Part shown: piece by piece, positions 35,345-42,966 of the stretch | Position numbering within the stretch: the stretch's first letter is position 1 | Layout: every line of letters starts with the position of its first letter | DNA from: Nitrospiraceae bacterium | Lineage (GTDB): Bacteria; Nitrospirota; Nitrospiria; Nitrospirales; Nitrospiraceae | Direction: 5' to 3' | DNA length: 64,000 nt | NCBI GenBank assembly: GCA_919902505.1 | Contig: CAKKRE010000002.1 | Coordinates: 124,001 to 188,000, forward strand | Program-made: the position numbers and the translations under genes | The notes under the pieces: model-generated | What the model was told of the DNA's origin: nothing | Database searches by the model: none | Seen by the model: the letters and a program-made list of their open reading frames with translations, nothing else

Positions 35345-36604
35345 GTGACACCAACCACTATCGAAATGATCGGGACCGCTCTGTTTGCCGTCGCGATCCT
35401 GCATACCTTCTCCACCGCATTGTTTGAGCACCTGGCCCACACAAGGCCGGCGCATGCCGGGCTATGGCATTTGCTGGGGGAAGTCGAAGTCGTCTTCGGC
35501 TTCTGGGCGCTCGTCCTCATCGCCGTCATGTTCGTCACCGACGGGCCGGCTGCCGCGACCCACTACCTCGACTCACGCAACTTCACGGAACCGCTGTTCG
35601 TCTTCGCCATCATGGTCATCGCGGGCACGCGCCCGATCCTGCATGCCGCCACGAGCGGAGTGCGGCTGCTCAGCATGGCCCTCCCGCTGCCGCACAATCT
35701 GAGTGCCTATTTCACCATGCTGACGCTGGTCCCGTTGCTGGGGTCATTCATCACCGAACCTGCAGCCATGACCCTGGCCGCCCTGATGCTGCGCGACCGG
35801 TTTTTTCGGAACGGCCTTTCGAAACCCTTGAGGTATGCCACCCTGGGAGTGTTGTTCGTGAATGTGTCGATCGGCGGGACGCTCACACCCTTTGCCGCGC
35901 CTCCGGTCTTAATGGTGGCCGGCACCTGGAACTGGGACTTCCCGTTCATGATGGGACACTTCGGATGGAAAGCCGCTATCGTGGTTGTCGTCAACGCGCT
36001 GGCTTCGGCGCTGCTGTTCCGTAGGGAGCTCTGTCGAATCTCTGCAGAGGGCCGCGAAACAGCGCATGGCAGGGTGCCCTTCACGATGGTCGTGCTGCAC
36101 CTGGTGTTTCTTGGCATCGTGGTGCTCTTCGCCCATCACCCGGTGATGTTCCTGGGAGTCTTTCTGTTCTTTCTGGGTGTCGCCCAGGCGTACGAACGAC
36201 ATCAGGACCGCTTGATCCTGCGTGAGGGCTTACTGGTGGGATTCTTTCTGGCAGGCCTGGTCGTGATGGGCGGGCAGCAGCAGTGGTGGTTGCAACCGGT
36301 CCTGTTGAGCATGAGCAACGATGCGGTCTTCTTCGGGGCAACCATCCTGACGGCCTTCACCGACAATGCGGCGTTGACCTATCTCGGGTCGCTCGTGGAA
36401 GGCTTGTCGGATGGATTTAAATACGCGCTGGTGGCCGGCGCAGTCACGGGCGGCGGCCTGACCATCATCGCCAATGCGCCGAACCCGGCCGGCGTGGCCA
36501 TGCTTCGCGGCCACTTCGAGGATGAGTCCATCAATCCGTTGGGACTCTTCCTGGGTGCGTTGCCACCCACGATCCTCGCTGCGCTCGGCTTCTGGTGCCT
36601 GTAG
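35345..36604 (+). CDS. Putative Na+/H+ antiporter (Na_H_antiport_2-like)
   Basis: A 419-aa polytopic membrane protein with about ten hydrophobic segments, for example IGTALFAVAILHTFSTALF, PLLGSFITEPAAMTLAALML, FTMVVLHLVFLGIVVLFAHH. The segments LLGSFITEPAAMTLAALM and SNDAVFFGATILTAFTDNAA carry the kind of T-E/D-P/N-A pattern seen in NhaD and ArsB-like ion transporters. The start GTG 35345 has only a weak ribosome site; ATG 35369 is possible. It would exchange sodium for protons, but this is family-level inference. Confidence 0.7.
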   Translation: MTPTTIEMIGTALFAVAILHTFSTALFEHLAHTRPAHAGLWHLLGEVEVVFGFWALVLIAVMFVTDGPAAATHYLDSRNFTEPLFVFAIMVIAGTRPILHAATSGVRLLSMALPLPHNLSAYFTMLTLVPLLGSFITEPAAMTLAALMLRDRFFRNGLSKPLRYATLGVLFVNVSIGGTLTPFAAPPVLMVAGTWNWDFPFMMGHFGWKAAIVVVVNALASALLFRRELCRISAEGRETAHGRVPFTMVVLHLVFLGIVVLFAHHPVMFLGVFLFFLGVAQAYERHQDRLILREGLLVGFFLAGLVVMGGQQQWWLQPVLLSMSNDAVFFGATILTAFTDNAALTYLGSLVEGLSDGFKYALVAGAVTGGGLTIIANAPNPAGVAMLRGHFEDESINPLGLFLGALPPTILAALGFWCL

Positions 36605-36719
36605 ACCGCTCATCCCTTCACCAGACCCCGATGCTCCGCTCTTATCGAAGCGCAAACGGTTGTGCTAAGATGCCCGCGACCAGGCCGGAACCCTGGAGGT
36701 TCGCGCCCGACGAGGACTT

Positions 36720-37349
36720 GTGGCCTTTTCAACTAATCGCCTGTTTAAATATCAACGGGGCATGCGACGGCGCATCGGCATGTTGCGCGCCAAGAACATC
36801 GATAGCATGGAGTTTGCCGTCGATTTCATGATGCAGGAACGGGTCGACAGTTACTTCCGCATCGAACCGGGCCTCGAGGAAGTTGAATGCTCGCTGCAGC
36901 AGATCGAAGACGAATTGGACCTGGTGAAGGATGTCTCGGGCGCCGTTCGACTGGAGTCCAGATTGGAGTTCGTCGAAGACCGCTGGGATGAACTCGACAG
37001 CGAAGTGCGGGAACGCCCGCGGCGTCGCCGCCGCAAAATCAACCTGGCCGACTTTCTCAAGGCGGCGGGAGGGGAGGGAAGTCCCACCGGCGCGACCAAT
37101 GAAGTCACCAATGCGTACGATGCCTATCAGATTCTGGGTCTCGAGTTCGGCACTCCGCTCGCCGATGTGACCACCTCCTTCCGTCAACGCGCCAAAGAAC
37201 TCCACCCCGATGCACGCAACGGCGACCGCAGTTCAGAACCAGAGCTCCGGCGCATCCTCGAAGCCTATCAATTCCTCAAAGAGTACTTGAGCCTGAGCAA
37301 CACCGAACCGCCGATTTCGCGCGGAGCGGAATATCGTCCCACAGAGTAA
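36720..37349 (+). CDS. J-domain protein
   Basis: A 209-aa protein. The C-terminal 75 residues are a J-domain (DAYQILGLEFGTPLADVTTS, then FRQRAKELHPDARNGD) with an intact HPD motif, so it can probably stimulate an Hsp70 ATPase. The N-terminal 110 residues are helical and acidic (GLEEVECSLQQIEDELDLVK), then a basic patch PRRRRRK; I do not recognise that part. It begins with GTG 36720 after GAGGA. RNase D starts 3 bp after its stop codon, so the two form an operon. Confidence 0.75.
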   Translation: MAFSTNRLFKYQRGMRRRIGMLRAKNIDSMEFAVDFMMQERVDSYFRIEPGLEEVECSLQQIEDELDLVKDVSGAVRLESRLEFVEDRWDELDSEVRERPRRRRRKINLADFLKAAGGEGSPTGATNEVTNAYDAYQILGLEFGTPLADVTTSFRQRAKELHPDARNGDRSSEPELRRILEAYQFLKEYLSLSNTEPPISRGAEYRPTE

Positions 37350-37352
37350 CCC

Positions 37353-38558
37353 ATGGCCACACTGGAACCGGAACAAACGTTCATTACTTCCGACGAGTCG
37401 CTCGATGCCCTCTGTGATCGCCTCATCGATAGCTCCGTCATCGCCATCGACACCGAGTTTATGGGGGAGGAGCATTTCATTCCCCGCCTGGAGTTGATCC
37501 AGGTCGCGGCGGAAGGGGTGGCGGCGGTCATCGACTTTCCCGCCGTGCAAGAGACCGCGCCCATGGCCCGATTCTGGGAGATCGTCTGCGATGCCCGCAT
37601 TGAAAAGGTGCTCCATGCGGGACGGCAGGACCTGGAACTGTTTGCGCACCATGCCGGACGTTTGCCGAAACCGTTTTTCGATACGCAAATCGCCGCCGCC
37701 ATGGTCGGGTACGGCGCGCAGACCGCCTATGCCAACCTGGTCCAGCGTGTGCAGGGCGTGAAACTCGACAAGGCCCATACGTTTACGAATTGGAGCCAGC
37801 GGCCGCTGAGCCGGGAGCAGCTGGTCTATGCCCTGGACGACGTGACCTTTCTGCTGCCGGTGCACCGGCATCTCCGGCAGAAATTGTCCGTGATGGGTCG
37901 CTCGGAGTGGGTGGATGAGGAATTCGCCCGCTTGGAGGTCTCTCTCGGCGCACAGGCGCGGGACCCGCAGGAGCGGTATCAACGCATCCGTGGATGGGAT
38001 AGCCTCAAACCACGCGCGGCCGGCGTCCTTCGTGACCTTGCAGCCTGGCGTGAAGGGGAGGCCCGGCGTCGCAATGTCCCGCGAGGACGAGTGATGCGTG
38101 ATGAGGTGCTGGTGCAGCTGGCCCGTCAAACCCCGCGCACACTGGATCAATTGCGCGGCATGCGGGGGATGTATTCGTCGGAAGTCGAACGCAACGGACA
38201 GGCGCTTCTCACCACCATGCAGCAGGCGTTGGCACGACCGGAATCCGAATGGCCCGAGGTCCCGCGCGATCGCAAACCCGACCCGGAATCCACCGGGGTG
38301 CTGGAGCTGCTCCAGGCCGTGCTGAAGTCCCGTGCCTCCGTGGAGAACATTGCCCCGACGTTGATCGCCACCACCGGTGACTTGCAGGCCCTGGTCGAAC
38401 GCGCCTCGCCGGTGGAGGAGATGGACATTCCCGTCTTGCGGGGGTGGCGACGGCAGCTGGTCGGAGAAACACTCCTCAGCGTCTTATCCGGCGATCTGAA
38501 GGTGTGGATCGACCCGCAGCTCGGCAAACTCCGCTTCGGCCATCTCGATCACGCGTAA
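37353..38558 (+). CDS. rnd: Ribonuclease D
   Basis: 3'-to-5' exoribonuclease of the DEDD family, 401 aa, acting in tRNA and stable-RNA 3' processing. The catalytic acids are visible: VIAIDTEFMGE, VLHAGRQDLELF, and VYALDDVTFLLPV (DEDDy type). HRDC-like regions follow (YQRIRGWDSLKPRAAGVLRD and later RASPVEEMDIPVLRGWRRQLV). It is tightly coupled to the upstream J-domain gene. The palindromic repeat 38569-38763 starts 10 bp after its stop codon. Confidence 0.88.
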   Translation: MATLEPEQTFITSDESLDALCDRLIDSSVIAIDTEFMGEEHFIPRLELIQVAAEGVAAVIDFPAVQETAPMARFWEIVCDARIEKVLHAGRQDLELFAHHAGRLPKPFFDTQIAAAMVGYGAQTAYANLVQRVQGVKLDKAHTFTNWSQRPLSREQLVYALDDVTFLLPVHRHLRQKLSVMGRSEWVDEEFARLEVSLGAQARDPQERYQRIRGWDSLKPRAAGVLRDLAAWREGEARRRNVPRGRVMRDEVLVQLARQTPRTLDQLRGMRGMYSSEVERNGQALLTTMQQALARPESEWPEVPRDRKPDPESTGVLELLQAVLKSRASVENIAPTLIATTGDLQALVERASPVEEMDIPVLRGWRRQLVGETLLSVLSGDLKVWIDPQLGKLRFGHLDHA

Positions 38559-38568
38559 CCTCCGCCGT

Positions 38569-38763
38569 CTAGCGCGCATTCTTCATGAGCACTTCTGCTG
38601 CAATCGCGGATTCGCTGCTGCGACACGCCTTCGGCTGGCAGGCTCGCCGCTCGGTCCCTCGACGTACTGTTCAAGTACGCCTCGGTCCCTCGCAGCTCCG
38701 CATGCCCGTCTCGCAACGCGACTGCGCGATTTCCCGACGAACTGTCATGAATAATGCGCGCTA
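38569..38763. repeat. Palindromic repeat, family 1, copy 3
   Basis: 195 bp with inverted ends CTAGCGCGCATT-CTTCATGA and TCATGAATAATGCGCGCTAG, nearly perfect over 20 bp. Inner arms ATCGCG-GATTCGC pair with GCGACT-GCGCGAT, and a GTACT-GTTCA-AGTAC hairpin sits at the centre. Relative to the copy at 24857-25052, several changes occur on both sides of a stem. The right-end TAG (38761-38763, read on the minus strand) is the stop codon of the neighbouring gene. Confidence 0.88.
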
Positions 38764-39003
38764 GCGCGTCGCGCCTCGCGTGGCTTGAGCCCGGCTCTGA
38801 GTCCGACGCTCTTTCCACAACCCCAGCAACAACGTCAGCAGGGCCAGGCCGATTTCGTCGGCCAGCGGAATCACGTCCGGCACAATGATGTCCGCCAGGG
38901 TGAGGAGGGCGAACAACACAAAGAGAGACGGAAAGCGAAGGTTGAGCCGCTGCAGAATGCGCCCGAGCAACGACACGCGATCGACGGAACTGAATGCGAA
39001 CAT
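38761..39003 (-). CDS. Small two-span membrane protein (DUF1232/YkvA-like pattern)
   Basis: An 80-aa protein with a hydrophobic hairpin: FPSLFVLFALLTLADIIVPD then VIPLADEIGLALLTLLLGLW. The D-x-x-x-P-D-x-I-P-x-x-D-E pattern resembles small membrane proteins of the DUF1232/YkvA type. A basic tail follows (KERRTQSRAQATRG). Its stop codon TAG is formed by the end of the family 1 repeat, so the natural C-terminus may have been altered when the repeat arrived. Function is unknown. Confidence 0.65.
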   Translation of the reverse strand: MFAFSSVDRVSLLGRILQRLNLRFPSLFVLFALLTLADIIVPDVIPLADEIGLALLTLLLGLWKERRTQSRAQATRGATR

Positions 39004-39083
39004 AGGTCCGGTCCTCCGTCATGCCAGCCCGGCCCCTCCGCAACAGCGTCTGCAGAAGGGCCAGGCTCCCACTTTCCTAACGC

Positions 39084-39434
39084 TCACAGCATCTGAGTGA
39101 TCGTGTCCGCGGGGCGCGCCAGCATGGCCTTGTCGCCCTTCTCGACGAGCGGACGCTGGATCAAATCCGGATGCAGGACCATCAGGTCGAGCACTTGGTC
39201 CTCGCTCAGCGCCGGATCGGACAGCTTCAGCGACTTGTAGAGATCTTCCTTCGTCCGTAAGACTTCACGCGCCGTCAGTCCGGCTTTCTTCAGCAGGGCC
39301 TTGAGCCGGCTCTTCGTGAAGGGTTGCTCATAATAATTGATCGCCTTGAACGGTTGCCCGCTTTCGCGCACAATCCGGACGGCCTCGCGACACGTTGAAC
39401 AGGTAGGTTTCTGATAAATTGTGATCTCCGCCAT
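39084..39434 (-). CDS. ArsC/Spx-family thioredoxin-fold protein
   Basis: A 116-aa protein starting MAEITIYQKPTCSTCREAVR, the ArsC/Spx/YffB start with a CxxC pair (CSTC). The later part (LLKKAGLTAREVLRTKEDLY, DLIQRPLVEKGDKAMLARP) fits glutaredoxin-coupled arsenate-reductase-like proteins, including the Arg in QRPLV. Without ars neighbours, a true arsenate-reductase role is unproven. ATG 39434 is chosen because upstream in-frame residues are not family-like and AAGGAGA lies upstream. Confidence 0.78.
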   Translation of the reverse strand: MAEITIYQKPTCSTCREAVRIVRESGQPFKAINYYEQPFTKSRLKALLKKAGLTAREVLRTKEDLYKSLKLSDPALSEDQVLDLMVLHPDLIQRPLVEKGDKAMLARPADTITQML

Positions 39435-39536
39435 GCCTTCAGCCTCTCTCCTTCTTATGAGGTTCCCTTGACGCAAATTTTTGACCTGTGTTACATGGAC
39501 ACACGAGACTTCACCCTAGAGCGATACTGTTGACCT

Positions 39537-39914
39537 ATGCCAATTTTCGGAACCGACACCAGCGACCAGGCCGGCAAATTTTCCTGTACGTCAGCGGCGC
39601 AACGCACCTTGAAAGATCTGCGCACCAAACGCAAGGGGCAACCCGTGTTTGTCGTCGGACACCGTTTGGAACGGAAAGGCAAGGAAGCCACCTTTGAAGT
39701 CTTTAATGACCGCCTGGCCATCATTCGCTTCGATGACGACGCGAAATTAGGTTACGACCCGCTTGAACTGCTGCTGCCGACCGAGATCGACGAGCAGGGG
39801 GTGGCGTATTTCGAAATCCGCACCTGCCGGCAATGCGAGCAATTCTTTCCGCTCACGGCCGACGAATGCGACGCCGACGAAGAACCGACCGTCTGTCCCG
39901 ACTGCACGGCGTGA
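39537..39914 (+). CDS. Conserved-looking protein with C-terminal zinc-ribbon-like cysteines
   Basis: A 125-aa soluble protein. The C-terminus has two CxxC pairs (TCRQCEQFFPL and TVCPDC) separated by an acidic loop, a likely zinc ribbon. The N-terminal 90 residues are beta-rich (GQPVFVVGHRLERKGKEATF, DRLAIIRFDDDAKLG). I do not recognise the family. It is divergent from the ArsC-like gene and convergent with the gene at 40002-40391. A DNA- or RNA-binding role is possible but only suggested by the cysteines. Confidence 0.6.
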   Translation: MPIFGTDTSDQAGKFSCTSAAQRTLKDLRTKRKGQPVFVVGHRLERKGKEATFEVFNDRLAIIRFDDDAKLGYDPLELLLPTEIDEQGVAYFEIRTCRQCEQFFPLTADECDADEEPTVCPDCTA

Positions 39915-39930
39915 GCAATGTTCAGTTTTC

Positions 39931-39979
39931 AATGTTCAATGGACCGGTTCGAGTTCACTTGGATTGCTCATTGAACATT
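39931..39979. repeat. AT-rich inverted repeat between convergent genes
   Basis: AATGTTCAATG (39931-39941) and CATTGAACATT (39969-39979) are perfect 11-bp inverted copies, with further TTCA/TGAA-like repeats on both sides. The segment is much more AT-rich than its surroundings. It may serve as a two-way terminator. Confidence 0.6.
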
Positions 39980-40001
39980 GTTCCTTGAAAATTTGCCTCC
40001 G

Positions 40002-40391
40002 CTAATCTGCCAACGGCGCAATTTCCACCGCCTTCTTAATCAAACAGTCCCCGGCATATCCCTGCAGCGCCATCGGTAGCATACTGGCATCGAGAACCCG
40101 TGCCGTGCTGACCTTGAATCCGTCTCCTATCTTCATCCCTTCGAGCTTGAGCGCATGACAGATTTCCAGGGTGCGCCAGACCGGATTCCCGAGGATCGAT
40201 TCTCCCGGCAGGAGTTTCACGTCGGAGACGGCACCGTCGAGCAGCACCTTGGCCGACACGCGCGACCTGTCTTTCGGCACATCGCTGACGACGGCAAACA
40301 CGACCGTGTCGTCATCGGCCCAGGTCGGAACGGACAGACTCAGTGTCACCAATGTCACGATTCCCCACATCCGCAAGCGGAACCAACTCAT
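40002..40391 (-). CDS. Small secreted protein of unknown function
   Basis: A 129-aa protein with signal peptide WGIVTLVTLSLSVPTWA, cleaved probably after TWA. The mature part (DDDTVVFAVVSDVPKDRSRV, GESILGNPVWRTLEICHALK, LQGYAGDCLIKKAVEIAP) contains two Cys that may pair. I do not recognise the family. It follows the gene at 40395-40631 by 3 bp on the same strand, so the two are almost certainly co-transcribed. Confidence 0.6.
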   Translation of the reverse strand: MSWFRLRMWGIVTLVTLSLSVPTWADDDTVVFAVVSDVPKDRSRVSAKVLLDGAVSDVKLLPGESILGNPVWRTLEICHALKLEGMKIGDGFKVSTARVLDASMLPMALQGYAGDCLIKKAVEIAPLAD

Positions 40392-40394
40392 ACC

Positions 40395-40631
40395 TCACCT
40401 CGTCGTTGCGTACGGAGACTGATTGGAAGGGAGCCGGCGATCAGCGGACGGGGCTTCTGCGGGCGCGACCGGGATAGAGCCGGCGCCGGGCCCGCCATGA
40501 CTCAAGGTACTGCGCCCGATGCGTGGTTCAACGGACAAGGCCGCCGGTCGCTCATCGCGCCCGAGCATGAACAAGGCCACACCCAACACCAGAAGCCCGA
40601 GCAGCACAAGGATCCGTGTCACACCGGTCAC
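40395..40631 (-). CDS. Small membrane-anchored protein of unknown function
   Basis: A 78-aa protein with one N-terminal hydrophobic segment (ILVLLGLLVLGVALFML) and a Pro/Ala/Ser-rich tail that is probably disordered. The start is GTG 40631 with GAGG 6 nt upstream. It forms an operon with the secreted protein 3 bp downstream. No family recognised. Confidence 0.5.
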   Translation of the reverse strand: MTGVTRILVLLGLLVLGVALFMLGRDERPAALSVEPRIGRSTLSHGGPGAGSIPVAPAEAPSADRRLPSNQSPYATTR

Positions 40632-40856
40632 TCAATGCCTCATAAAGAGTCACACGTCGTTCGAATCAGTATGCCAAGCGAGCCGCACCAATTCAAGGTG
40701 AGAGCTGAGTCGGCACCGTGGATCATGGTAAGCTCAGCCAGGCACATGTATGGACAGTGGCCGTCGAAGCAGCGGCACGCGGGAGCGAAGCTCCAGGCAC
40801 CCGATGCATACGTGGTGGGTCATCATTCGTGTTGTTGAAGAGAGGAGAGAGAGCCT

Positions 40857-41990
40857 ATGCCGCACGATTTCATGCCGGGGCTTGCCGGTGTTCCTGCCGC
40901 AAAATCGGCGATCAGCGATGTCGATGGAACGCGAGGCGTGCTTGAATATCGCGGCATCCGCGTTGAGGAACTCTGCCAGCACTCGTCGTTTCTCGAAACG
41001 AGTTATCTGCTGTTGTTCGGTCGATTGCCGACTGCGCCTGAGCTCACACAATGGGTGGATGACGTCACGCACCACCGACGCATCAAATTTCGCATCGTCG
41101 ATCTGTTGAAGGTGATGCCCGAGCATGGGCATCCCATGGATGCGTTGCAGGCCGCGGTCGCGGCACTCGGCATGTTCTACCCGGGCCGCAATGTGAAGGA
41201 CGTGGCCAACAACTATTGGTCGGCAGTGCGACTGATCGCCAAACTTCCCACCATCGTGGCGGCCTGGGCGCGGCTGAGACGCGGGGACGAGTACATCCCG
41301 CCGCGAGACGATTTGCCGTTTTCCGATAACTTTCTCTATATGCTGACCGAAACCGTTCCGCATCCGCTGTGGAGCGAAGTCTTCGACGACTGCCTGATTC
41401 TGCACGCCGAACACACCATGAACGCCTCGACCTTTGCCGGCATGGTGACGGCTTCCACCCTGGCCGACCCGTATACCGTCGTGGCCTCCTCGATCGGCGC
41501 GCTGAAGGGCCCGTTGCACGGCGGCGCGAACGAAGAGGTCGTGATGATGCTGAGGGAAATCGGCACCCCGGCTCAAGCCCGCGCGGCGGTGGAAGCCAGG
41601 CTGGAGGGGAAACACAAACTCATGGGGTTCGGGCACCGGGTCTACAAGGTGAAGGATCCGCGCGCGACCGTGCTGCAGGACCTCTGCATGCGTCTCTTCA
41701 ATGTCTGCGGAACGTCTCCGCTGTATGAAGTGGCGGTGGCGGTGGAGCAACTCGCGGGTGAACGATTGACGGAGAAGGGGATATACCCGAACGTCGACTT
41801 TTACTCAGGCATCATCTACGACAAGATGGGCATCGAGGGGGATCTGTTTACACCGTTGTTCGCCATGGCACGAGTGAGCGGATGGCTGGCGCATTGGCTG
41901 GAGCAACTGCGGGAGAACAAACTCTATCGGCCCGACCAGATCTATTCCGGCGAACATGACCGGCACTATGTGCCGATCGACAAGCGGTAG
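40857..41990 (+). CDS. gltA: Citrate synthase
   Basis: Condenses acetyl-CoA and oxaloacetate to citrate. Catalytic residues appear in LHAEHTMNASTFAGMV (His), LMGFGHRVYKVKDPRA (His) and YPNVDFYSGIIYDKMG (Asp). At 377 aa it is of the short, type I-like archaeal/Gram-positive size rather than the roughly 430-aa E. coli form; a 2-methylcitrate synthase role cannot be excluded from sequence alone. ATG 40857 is preceded by GAGAGGAGAGAG. Confidence 0.9.
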   Translation: MPHDFMPGLAGVPAAKSAISDVDGTRGVLEYRGIRVEELCQHSSFLETSYLLLFGRLPTAPELTQWVDDVTHHRRIKFRIVDLLKVMPEHGHPMDALQAAVAALGMFYPGRNVKDVANNYWSAVRLIAKLPTIVAAWARLRRGDEYIPPRDDLPFSDNFLYMLTETVPHPLWSEVFDDCLILHAEHTMNASTFAGMVTASTLADPYTVVASSIGALKGPLHGGANEEVVMMLREIGTPAQARAAVEARLEGKHKLMGFGHRVYKVKDPRATVLQDLCMRLFNVCGTSPLYEVAVAVEQLAGERLTEKGIYPNVDFYSGIIYDKMGIEGDLFTPLFAMARVSGWLAHWLEQLRENKLYRPDQIYSGEHDRHYVPIDKR

Positions 41991-42001
41991 TCGAGGAACG
42001 G

Positions 42002-42091
42002 CTACTCAGTGCGACCGATGAACCACCACAAGACAATCGATGTCACAAACATGATGCCGCCAAGCAGCGCATACGACATGTATTCCAGCAT
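42002..42091 (-). CDS. 29-aa single-span membrane protein
   Basis: Encodes MLEYMSYALLGGIMFVTSIV, then LWWFIGRTE: one membrane segment and a charged tail. GGGAGG lies 8 nt before ATG 42091, an ideal ribosome site. A start two codons earlier (42097) is too close to the ribosome site. It lies convergent with the citrate-synthase gene, 11 bp from its end. No family recognised. Size and shape resemble the 38-aa product at 21789-21905 and other tiny subunits of membrane complexes. Confidence 0.5.
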   Translation of the reverse strand: MLEYMSYALLGGIMFVTSIVLWWFIGRTE

Positions 42092-42279
42092 GGTCATCGC
42101 CTCCCTGTGTGAAGAAGGCTACTAAATAATGCCGGGGGTCTCAATGTCAAGACCCCGTCACCGACTTTAACTCTTCCGGCCCAGGGCTTGACTTCGGCTT
42201 CGTGGAGCTTACCTCTTTTCTAGTACGTAGGATGTCCCGAGTGAACAGCGTCAACACATCCATACAAGGAGGTTCCACC

Positions 42280-42735
42280 ATGGCGATTGTACGATGGGAT
42301 CCGTTCAGGGAATTGGAGGAGATGTCCGACCGGTTGAACCGGATGATTGCGCGACCGTCTACCGGCACGCCTGCCGGACAAGGAAAGGAAGTCATGACCG
42401 TTGCCGACTGGACTCCGACGGTCGACATCAGCGAAACCGAGAGCGAGTACGCCATTAAGGCCGAGCTTCCGGAGGTGAAGAAGGAAGATGTAAAGGTCAC
42501 GGTCGAGGATGCGGTCCTCACCATTCAAGGTGAACGAAAACAGGAAAAGGAAGACAAGGGCAAGAAGTACCATCGTATCGAACGGTCGTACGGTCGATTT
42601 GTCCGGAGCTTCACACTTCCCGATTCGGTCGATGAGAGCAAGGTGCGTGCAGAATATGCGGATGGTGTCCTCCACCTGCATCTCCCGAAATCGGAAAAGG
42701 CGAAACCGAAACAGGTCGACGTCAAGATCTCCTAA
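42280..42735 (+). CDS. Hsp20/alpha-crystallin small heat-shock protein
   Basis: A 151-aa ATP-independent chaperone that holds unfolding proteins. The alpha-crystallin domain spans about residues 45-140 (WTPTVDISETESEYAIKAEL, RSYGRFVRSFTLPDSVDESK, AEYADGVLHLHLPK). The N-terminus MAIVRWDPFRELEEMSDRLN is typical of bacterial Hsp20. ATG 42280 is supported by AAGGAGG 7 nt upstream; longer frames lack this. A strong terminator follows. Confidence 0.93.
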   Translation: MAIVRWDPFRELEEMSDRLNRMIARPSTGTPAGQGKEVMTVADWTPTVDISETESEYAIKAELPEVKKEDVKVTVEDAVLTIQGERKQEKEDKGKKYHRIERSYGRFVRSFTLPDSVDESKVRAEYADGVLHLHLPKSEKAKPKQVDVKIS

Positions 42736-42758
42736 CGAGATCGGGTGCCATAAGAAGG

Positions 42759-42787
42759 AAGGCCCGCCCCCACGGGCCTTTTCTTTT
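42759..42787 (+). terminator. Rho-independent terminator after hsp20
   Basis: AAGGCCCG (42759-42766) and CGGGCCTT (42773-42780) form an 8-bp stem with a 6-nt loop, followed by TTCTTTT. Confidence 0.9.
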
Positions 42788-42966
42788 CCGCAATCTCACC
42801 TGCCATCGCATCACCATTTCACCATTCGCCCCGACCGTTTCGTTCCAGGAACGCGTGAGCGCCATGTCCACCCCTGGACGCAACCATGCTTGTGCTTCCG
42901 CACGGGGACCGTTTAAGATGCGCGGCTCCAGCACGTCAACCGCCAGCTATTCGAGGAGACCCGACG

